A stretch of DNA of 36,120 nucleotides, taken from positions 1 through 36,120 of the forward strand of contig JAQBTV010000006.1 of assembly GCA_027624715.1 (NCBI GenBank), read 5' to 3'. Positions 27,247-36,120 of the stretch are shown here, piece by piece. Position 1 is the first letter of the stretch. Every line of letters begins with the position of its first letter. The stretch is from Pseudomonadota bacterium (GTDB lineage: Bacteria; Pseudomonadota; Gammaproteobacteria; Burkholderiales; Eutrophovitaceae). The notes beneath the pieces are model-generated. The model did no database searches, was not told the DNA's origin, and saw nothing but the letters and a program-made list of their open reading frames with translations. A program made the translations under genes and the position numbers.

Positions 27247-28299
27247 GTGCTAAAGGCCCTGACAGTTCGGCAAATAATAGATCAGTTGGGTGGGGATGTT
27301 GTTGGCGATCCAACTATTTCCGTGACCGGGATCGGATCCATTAAAAATGCACGCAGTGGGCAGCTAACTTTTTTTTCTGATGCTAAATTAGCCTCATATA
27401 TTCCTCGAAGTGAAGCCTCAGTGGTAGTCGTTGCCGCTGAGAATGCCGACAGATTCGGGACGGCGATTACTAAAATAATCGTCGAAAAGCCCCATCTATA
27501 TTTCTCCCAAACATTGAACTTGTTATTTTCGATCTCTAATCTTGCAAGAGGTGTGAGTGTAACAGCGAGTATTGCTGATACTGCTATTTTAGGGGACAAC
27601 GTTGCAGTGGGCTCCCATGCGATTGTTGAGGATGGGGCAGAGATTGCTGAAGCTGTTGTTCTAGGGGCACGCGCTTATGTTGGTAAAGGAGCGAAAATTG
27701 GCTTAAATTCCATATTACACCCTGGGGCAATAGTACTTGACGGGTGTGAGATTGGTGACAACTGCGTGATTCACAGCGGGGCGGTCATTGGCGGCGACGG
27801 ATTTGGTTATGTTCACGATAACGCCCAATGGATCAAGGTTCCTCAGATTGGACGTGTGGTAATTAAAGACCATTGTGAAATTGGATGTAATACGACTATT
27901 GACCGAGGAGCAATTGATGACACCGTGATTGGTAAAGGAGTCAAAATCGACAACCAAGTTCAAATTGGACACAACTGTTGTATTGGCGACAACACCATTA
28001 TTTCCGGATGTGTTGGGATTGCAGGCAGTGTTGAGATTGGAAACAATTGCCGGATTGGTGGTGCTGCGATGGTTTCCGGCCATTTGAGTGTCTGTGATAA
28101 TGTGGATATATCTGGTGGCTCACTCGTATCAAAGAGCATATTGAAACCGGGGAGATATACCAGTGTCTACCCATTGAGCGAACATGGGGTATGGAAGAAA
28201 AATGCGGCTAATATTCGACATTTATCTGAACTTAAATCACGAATTAAGGAATTAGAGGTTCTTTTGTCAAGACCTTCAAGCGACGGCGATAGTCAATAA
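27247..28299 (+). CDS. lpxD: UDP-3-O-(3-hydroxyacyl)glucosamine N-acyltransferase LpxD
   Basis: Third step of lipid A synthesis; adds the N-linked 3-hydroxyacyl chain from acyl-ACP. Seen: the N-terminal uridine-binding domain ([18 protein letters not shown]), then a left-handed beta-helix of hexapeptide repeats from about residue 105 to 290 ([40 protein letters not shown]). The catalytic His242 is in QIGHN, and a short C-terminal helix follows. Length is 350. The GTG start at 27247 has only a weak AAGA upstream, but no better start exists and the protein is full length. It is followed by fabZ, lpxA and lpxB. Confidence 0.95.
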   Translation: MLKALTVRQIIDQLGGDVVGDPTISVTGIGSIKNARSGQLTFFSDAKLASYIPRSEASVVVVAAENADRFGTAITKIIVEKPHLYFSQTLNLLFSISNLARGVSVTASIADTAILGDNVAVGSHAIVEDGAEIAEAVVLGARAYVGKGAKIGLNSILHPGAIVLDGCEIGDNCVIHSGAVIGGDGFGYVHDNAQWIKVPQIGRVVIKDHCEIGCNTTIDRGAIDDTVIGKGVKIDNQVQIGHNCCIGDNTIISGCVGIAGSVEIGNNCRIGGAAMVSGHLSVCDNVDISGGSLVSKSILKPGRYTSVYPLSEHGVWKKNAANIRHLSELKSRIKELEVLLSRPSSDGDSQ

Positions 28300-28336
28300 T
28301 GCGTTAAGAGTATTGCTTATTAGATTGGAAAAATTT

Positions 28337-28771
28337 ATGGATATTAATGAAATTATGAAGGTGTTGCCTCATAGGTACCCCTTCTTGCTGATTGACCGAG
28401 TAATTTCTTTTGAGCCTCATCAAAGCTTGGTGGCAATTAAAAATATCACGAATAATGAGCCGTTTTTTCAAGGACATTTTCCGGGGCATCTCGTTATGCC
28501 CGGCGTGCTGATTATCGAAGCTATGGCGCAAACGACTGCTCTACTGGCATTTAGATCGTCGGGCACGACGAAACCTGAAAACCATGTTGTTTATTTAGTT
28601 GGAATAGACAAAGCGCGTTTCAAGAAGCCTGTGGTGCCTGGAGATCAGTTGGTCATCAAAGCAGAGATTGTTCGTAATTTGAAAGGTATTTGGAAGTTTT
28701 CGGTTAGAGCTGAAGTTGATGGGAAGCTTGCTTCTGAGGCTGTCCTTATGTGTACGCATAGGGAAGTATGA
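28337..28771 (+). CDS. fabZ: 3-hydroxyacyl-ACP dehydratase FabZ
   Basis: Hot-dog-fold dehydratase of type II fatty-acid synthesis. It consumes 3-hydroxymyristoyl-type ACP, the same pool LpxA/LpxD use, hence the clustering. Seen: IMKVLPHRYPFLLIDRV, the catalytic His47 in FQGHFPG, the catalytic Glu61 in IIEAMAQ, and the C-terminal VPGDQLVIKAEIV. With the ATG at 28337 it has 144 residues. An in-frame TTG at 28313 would add eight unusual residues. The ATG is preferred because MDINEIMKVLPHRYPF matches the family and GGA lies 7 bp upstream. The stop overlaps the lpxA start by ATGA. Confidence 0.96.
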   Translation: MDINEIMKVLPHRYPFLLIDRVISFEPHQSLVAIKNITNNEPFFQGHFPGHLVMPGVLIIEAMAQTTALLAFRSSGTTKPENHVVYLVGIDKARFKKPVVPGDQLVIKAEIVRNLKGIWKFSVRAEVDGKLASEAVLMCTHREV

Positions 28772-29541
28772 TTCACCAGACAGCGGTCATTGATCTTGGT
28801 GCCCAAATTTCTGCTGATGTTGAAATTGGGGCGTACTCGATTATCGGTAAAAGTGTCTCGATAGGTTCGGGAACACGTATCGGCTCTCATACCGTTATAA
28901 CTGGCAAGACCTCGATTGGTGCAAAAAATCATATTTTTCATCATGTCTCTTTAGGGGAGCAACCACAAGACAAAAAATATGCAGGTGAGGAAACGGCACT
29001 AGAAATTGGTGATGGGAATGTCATCAGAGAGTTTTGTACGTTCAATACGGGTACTGTGCAGGATAAGGGGAAGACTGTTATTGGTAGCCGTAATTGGATC
29101 ATGGCCTATGTTCATGTTGCCCATGATTGCATTGTAGGTGATGATGTTATCTTGGCTAACTGCACGCAATTATCAGGGCATGTCGAAATTGGAGACTTTG
29201 CCATGCTTGGTGGCTTTACGTGTATTCATCAGTTTTGTCGCGTGGGTGCTCACGCATTGACGGGGCTTGGCTCAGTCGTGCTTTCTGATGTGCCTCCTTA
29301 CGTAACGTGTAATGGTAATGCGGCTAAGCCTCACGGTATCAATGCAGAGGGGCTTAAAAGAAGAGGTTTTAGTCGAGAGTCGATACGAACGATACGGGAG
29401 GCGTATAAAGTCTTGTACCGATCGTCGCTTTCTTTAGAGGAAGCTAAAGAAGAGATCAGTCATATGGTAAAAGATGCACCAGAGCTGACGATATTATCGG
29501 ATTTTCTATCCTCGAATTTAAGCAGAAGTGTTATTCGGTAA
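28768..29541 (+). CDS. lpxA: UDP-N-acetylglucosamine acyltransferase LpxA
   Basis: First lipid A enzyme; moves a 3-hydroxyacyl chain from ACP to the 3-OH of UDP-GlcNAc. Seen: hexapeptide-repeat beta-helix from the N-terminus (IHQTAVIDLGAQISADVEIG), HHVSLGEQPQDKKYAGE, EFCTFNTGTVQDKG, the catalytic His119 in YVHVAHDCIVGDDV, GGFTCIHQFCRVG, and the C-terminal helical domain GLKRRGFSRESIRTIREAYK. Length 257 is standard. It overlaps fabZ by 4 bp (ATGA) and lpxB by one base (TAATG), so the three are translationally coupled. Confidence 0.97.
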   Translation: MIHQTAVIDLGAQISADVEIGAYSIIGKSVSIGSGTRIGSHTVITGKTSIGAKNHIFHHVSLGEQPQDKKYAGEETALEIGDGNVIREFCTFNTGTVQDKGKTVIGSRNWIMAYVHVAHDCIVGDDVILANCTQLSGHVEIGDFAMLGGFTCIHQFCRVGAHALTGLGSVVLSDVPPYVTCNGNAAKPHGINAEGLKRRGFSRESIRTIREAYKVLYRSSLSLEEAKEEISHMVKDAPELTILSDFLSSNLSRSVIR

Positions 29542-30704
29542 TGTTGGGTTCGTCTCGTACTCTGCGTGTCGTAATCGTGGTTGGTGAGGTATCGGGTGAT
29601 ATGCTTGGGTCGGCATTATTAAAAGAACTCAACCTAAGGTTCTTGAGTTTGGAATCCGTTGGCATAGGTGGGCCCCTGATGGCCATTCAAGGATTCAGTG
29701 CGTGGTACCCAATGAGTGAGCTCTCAGTTATGGGGTATGTCGAAGTGCTTCTGAAGCTTCCTCGCTTGCTCAGAATCCGATCATCACTCGCAAAAAAAAT
29801 TGTTGCCTATAAACCTGACTTAGTTATTGGTGTCGATGCTCCTGACTTTAACCTTTCACTTGAGCGAACTATTCGGAATAGTGGCATTCCAGTGATCCAT
29901 CTCGTTAGTCCCTCAATCTGGGCGTGGCGATATGAGCGGATCCATAAAATCCGTCAATCTGTTGACCATATGTTGGTTTTATTTCCATTTGAAGAAAAAA
30001 TTTATGAGCAAGAGGGTATCCCAGTATCTTATGTGGGCCATCCTCTTGCAGATGAGATTGAGCCTGAGGTTGATCGGTCAAAGTATCGAAGTGAGTTCGG
30101 GTTTTCGTTGAGCGAAAAGGTAGTCGCACTTCTTCCAGGAAGTAGAAAGTCCGAATTAAAGCAGCATCTTAGTTTAATGATAGATGCCGCCAAGTTGATT
30201 CAAAATGCGTTTCCTGAGATACGCTTTGTGGTTCCCTTGTTAGATAAGGAAGCCCATGACTTTGCGCGCTCGATTTTATCCGGGAGGGACGTTATTTTGA
30301 ATGGTGCAGTTGACTTTATTGTTGCCCAAACACATAACGCGTTGAAAGCTGTAGATATTGCGATTGTTGCTTCTGGTACGGTCACATTGGAAGGCCTACT
30401 GTGTGAGTGTCCTATGGTTGTGACTTATAAGGTGTCTAAATTGACGGCATGGCTGATACGTCGACGTGCGAGTACAAGATTTGTGTCGCTTCCTAACATT
30501 ATCTCGAACGAATCATTGGTCAGTGAATTAATTCAAGAGGATGCGCAGCCAGATTTACTTGCTAAAGAAGTGATTTTGATGTTCCAGAATCCAGACCAAC
30601 TCGCATCTTTGCGTATGCGATTTAGAGTCATCAAGTCATCCTTGAGGATGGGAGCGGCCAAACGAAGTGCTGATGTAATTCAGAGGTTCTTAAATATTGA
30701 GTGA
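29541..30704 (+). CDS. lpxB: Lipid-A-disaccharide synthase LpxB
   Basis: GT19 glycosyltransferase joining UDP-2,3-diacylglucosamine and lipid X to the lipid A disaccharide at the inner-membrane surface. Seen: VVGEVSGDMLGSALL at the N-terminus, GIGGPLMAIQGFSAWYPM, YKPDLVIGVDAPDFNL, VSPSIWAWRYERI, YVGHPLADEI, LLPGSRKSEL, and the donor-site VASGTVTLEGLLCECPMVV. Length 387 is normal. The start shares one base with the lpxA stop, and the end overlaps the rnhB start by 8 bp. Confidence 0.96.
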   Translation: MLGSSRTLRVVIVVGEVSGDMLGSALLKELNLRFLSLESVGIGGPLMAIQGFSAWYPMSELSVMGYVEVLLKLPRLLRIRSSLAKKIVAYKPDLVIGVDAPDFNLSLERTIRNSGIPVIHLVSPSIWAWRYERIHKIRQSVDHMLVLFPFEEKIYEQEGIPVSYVGHPLADEIEPEVDRSKYRSEFGFSLSEKVVALLPGSRKSELKQHLSLMIDAAKLIQNAFPEIRFVVPLLDKEAHDFARSILSGRDVILNGAVDFIVAQTHNALKAVDIAIVASGTVTLEGLLCECPMVVTYKVSKLTAWLIRRRASTRFVSLPNIISNESLVSELIQEDAQPDLLAKEVILMFQNPDQLASLRMRFRVIKSSLRMGAAKRSADVIQRFLNIE

Positions 30705-31275
30705 CAATCAAATTATTTCCGGTGTTGACGAGGCGGGGAGAGGACCTTTAGCGGGGGAGGTATATGCCGCCGCGGTTATCCTGAATCCTGATTGGCCAAT
30801 CTTAGGATTAGAAGACTCTAAGAAGCTGTCTCCTAAACGTAGATCGGAATTGTCCATCCAAATTAAACAAGAAGCCTTAGCATGGTCGATCTCTTTTTCT
30901 ACAGTTGAGGAGATCGATATGCTGAATATCCTGCACGCCACACTTTTAGCTATGACACGAGCGGTGGAAAGTTTGAGCATTCGCCCTGAACTCGTACTGA
31001 TTGACGGCAATAGATCTCCCACGGTATATGGCGTAGCGACGCAAACGATTATAAAGGGTGATCAAACGGAACCTTGTATCTCTGCGGCTTCAATTATCGC
31101 TAAAGTCGCGCGGGACGAGCGTTTGATGGTGTTAGATCAAATGTATCCTCAATGGGGTTTCCGTACGCATAAAGGATACGGAACTAGATCTCATATTGAG
31201 GCGATTAGGACTTTTGGAGTAACACCGTTTCACAGGAAAAGTTTTGAGCCCATTAAGTCTATGGGTCTGAAGTGA
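30697..31275 (+). CDS. rnhB: Ribonuclease HII
   Basis: Removes ribonucleotides embedded in DNA by cutting the RNA strand of RNA-DNA hybrids. Seen: GVDEAGRGPLAG with catalytic Asp11 and Glu12, Asp103 in LVLIDGNRSP, Asp122 in IIKGDQTEPCISAASIIAKV, and the substrate-recognising YGTRSHIEAI with GVTPFHRKSF near the end. Length 192 is normal. The start must be TTG 30697: an in-frame TAA lies two codons earlier and the catalytic motif begins only eight residues in. AGAGG lies about 10 bp upstream, within lpxB. Its 3' end faces ppsR with only 9 bp between the two stops. Confidence 0.95.
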   Translation: MSDNQIISGVDEAGRGPLAGEVYAAAVILNPDWPILGLEDSKKLSPKRRSELSIQIKQEALAWSISFSTVEEIDMLNILHATLLAMTRAVESLSIRPELVLIDGNRSPTVYGVATQTIIKGDQTEPCISAASIIAKVARDERLMVLDQMYPQWGFRTHKGYGTRSHIEAIRTFGVTPFHRKSFEPIKSMGLK

Positions 31276-31284
31276 GCGCTTGTG

Positions 31285-32109
31285 TCAAAACGCCTGTCGT
31301 TTGAGTTTGGCTTTTTGCATGATGACGGTGGCCAACTCCTCTATAGATCTCGAGGTGGTGTCTAAAAAGTCAACATTGCTCTGTTTCATTAATGCTTCTG
31401 ATAAACGAACTTCAGTTTCGCAGTTTTTTAATGAGGCATATTCGCTGTCGGGACGACGTTCAGTACGAATGCGCACCAAGCGATCAGGGCGAATAGTGAG
31501 TCCAAACAGCTTATGCCTGAATGCATCTAGAGCACTTGGAAGGGCAAAGCGGTCAAAGTCCTCTGGAATTAAGGGGAAGTTAGCTGCCTTGATGCCGAAT
31601 TGCATGCCTAAATAGAGGCATGTTGGCGTTTTACCGCATCTGGAAACGCCAACCAAGATAACATCCGCTTCTTGTAGATTTTTGGTAGATTGTCCATCAT
31701 CTGAAGCAAGAGCGTAGTTCACGGCATTCATTCTTTTCAGATACCCTGACCCACGATTGCTATGGGAGCGGCCAACTGAGTGGTTAGATTTAACCTTCAG
31801 CTCTGCTTCCATTGGAGCGATGAACACTTGAAAACAGTCGATGTAGAGTGCGTCTGCCGTTTTTACGATGGACGATAAACTCATATCGACAAGCGTACTG
31901 AATATGAGAGGGCGACTCCCATCAGGCAGGCGGGCTTGATTGATTCGATCGACGGCTTCAGTAGCCTTGTTAGGCGTGTCCACAAAGGGTAGCGTGATCT
32001 CATTGAAAGTGATTTCTTCAAATTGAGTCAATAAGCTATGACCTAACATTTCAGCGGTAATACCGGTTCGGTCAGAGATGTAGAAAGCAGATCTTGTCTT
32101 TGTAGTCAT
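31285..32109 (-). CDS. ppsR: PEP synthase regulatory protein (bifunctional kinase/pyrophosphorylase, DUF299)
   Basis: DUF299-family enzyme that inactivates PEP synthase by ADP-dependent phosphorylation of a threonine and reactivates it by Pi-dependent dephosphorylation. Seen: TRSAFYISDRTGITAEMLGHSLL at the N-terminus, the P-loop VGVSRCGKTPTCLYLG, and QFGIKAANFPLIPEDF. Reading from the ATG at 32109 gives 274 residues, the usual family length. The frame stays open upstream to a TTG at 32175, adding 22 residues that look unlike the family and would cover the divergent control region, so I reject that start. The target gene ppsA is transcribed divergently next door. Confidence 0.94.
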   Translation of the reverse strand: MTTKTRSAFYISDRTGITAEMLGHSLLTQFEEITFNEITLPFVDTPNKATEAVDRINQARLPDGSRPLIFSTLVDMSLSSIVKTADALYIDCFQVFIAPMEAELKVKSNHSVGRSHSNRGSGYLKRMNAVNYALASDDGQSTKNLQEADVILVGVSRCGKTPTCLYLGMQFGIKAANFPLIPEDFDRFALPSALDAFRHKLFGLTIRPDRLVRIRTERRPDSEYASLKNCETEVRLSEALMKQSNVDFLDTTSRSIEELATVIMQKAKLKRQAF

Positions 32110-32131
32110 TTCTCTTGTTAGTGTGCTGCGA

Positions 32132-32137
32132 TATACT
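32132..32137 (+). promoter_or_regulatory. Candidate -10 element for ppsA
   Basis: TATACT matches TATAAT at 5 of 6 positions and lies about 55 bp before the ppsA ATG. No good -35 is present at 16-18 bp spacing (TTTCTC/TTCTCT), so if real it may need an activator. The predicted start falls near 32144, inside the GTTAG/CTAAC dyad. Confidence 0.35.
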
Positions 32138-32142
32138 GCGGT

Positions 32143-32158
32143 GTTAGAGTAAACTAAC
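32143..32158. promoter_or_regulatory. Inverted repeat in the ppsR/ppsA spacer (possible operator)
   Basis: GTTAG (32143-32147) and CTAAC (32154-32158) flank AGTAAA. The six central bases, read on the minus strand as TTTACT, are the proposed -10 of ppsR. The dyad also covers the predicted ppsA start. A third GTTAG lies at 32117-32121. The placement suggests a regulator site. The arms are only 5 bp, so chance is possible. Confidence 0.35.
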
Positions 32159-32175
32159 GTCCTCAACTGTATCAA
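32148..32175 (-). promoter_or_regulatory. Candidate ppsR promoter
   Basis: Minus strand: -35 TTGATA (32175-32170, 5 of 6 to TTGACA), a 16 bp spacer, and -10 TTTACT (32153-32148, 4 of 6). It is followed by a predicted leader of about 30 bases to the ATG at 32109. It also argues that the upstream TTG at 32175 is part of the promoter and not a start codon. Confidence 0.5.
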
Positions 32176-32191
32176 TAAATTTTAAAGTCCA

Positions 32192-36120
<3,929 letters not shown>

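Noticed and set aside
32110-32175. N-terminal extension of ppsR to TTG 32175
   Set aside because: The 22 extra residues do not resemble the family N-terminus, which begins near TKTRSAFYISDRTG, and the TTG is the first half of a good -35 box.

Overview
This 36.1 kb window is a dense stretch of bacterial core genes with moderately low GC. It has no mobile element, prophage, CRISPR array or rRNA. The content points to a proteobacterium, most likely a betaproteobacterium with a compact genome. The order ndk-rlmN-ispG-hisS-yfgM-bamB-der-hfq-hflX-hflK-hflC-DUF2065-hisZ-purA, with der directly before hfq and no miaA, is beta-like. So is the long IspG with an extra internal segment. A gammaproteobacterium cannot be fully excluded, because hfq-hflX-hflKC-yjeT-purA-rnr-rlmB also occurs there. 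Genes are tightly packed, with many 1-11 bp overlaps, and no gene-free stretch exceeds about 200 bp.

Region 1 (1-13818, + strand): the 3' part of ndk, then rlmN, ispG, hisS, yfgM, bamB, der, hfq, hflX, hflK, hflC, a small DUF2065 membrane protein, hisZ and purA. It covers nucleotide balance, rRNA/tRNA modification, isoprenoid synthesis, histidyl-tRNA charging, outer-membrane assembly, ribosome assembly GTPases, RNA chaperoning and control of the FtsH protease. A tRNA-Leu(CAG) gene on the minus strand (13856-13942), with a good sigma-70-type promoter, faces purA and ends this block.

Region 2 (14010-31275, + strand): rnr-rlmB, then a promoter and a structured leader before rpsB, an intrinsic terminator/attenuator between rpsB and tsf, and the long translation/envelope cluster tsf-pyrH-frr-uppS-cdsA-dxr-rseP-bamA-ompH-lpxD-fabZ-lpxA-lpxB-rnhB. 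The cluster joins translation factors, UMP kinase, undecaprenyl and phospholipid precursor synthesis, envelope-stress proteolysis, outer-membrane protein assembly and lipid A synthesis. With ispG and dxr, two steps of the MEP pathway are present, and that pathway feeds UppS.

Region 3 (31285-36120): ppsR (minus) and ppsA (plus) are divergent and share an 82 bp control region with a candidate operator. They encode PEP synthase and its bifunctional regulatory kinase/phosphorylase. The window ends inside pyrG (CTP synthase).

I found no convincing undescribed multi-gene system. The observations most worth a second look are regulatory (the rpsB leader, the ppsR/ppsA spacer, a repeat in the tRNA-Leu promoter), an RNase R whose basic tail sits at the N-terminus, an insertion in RlmN, the missing pilF/rodZ between rlmN and ispG, and the high share of GTG/TTG starts.
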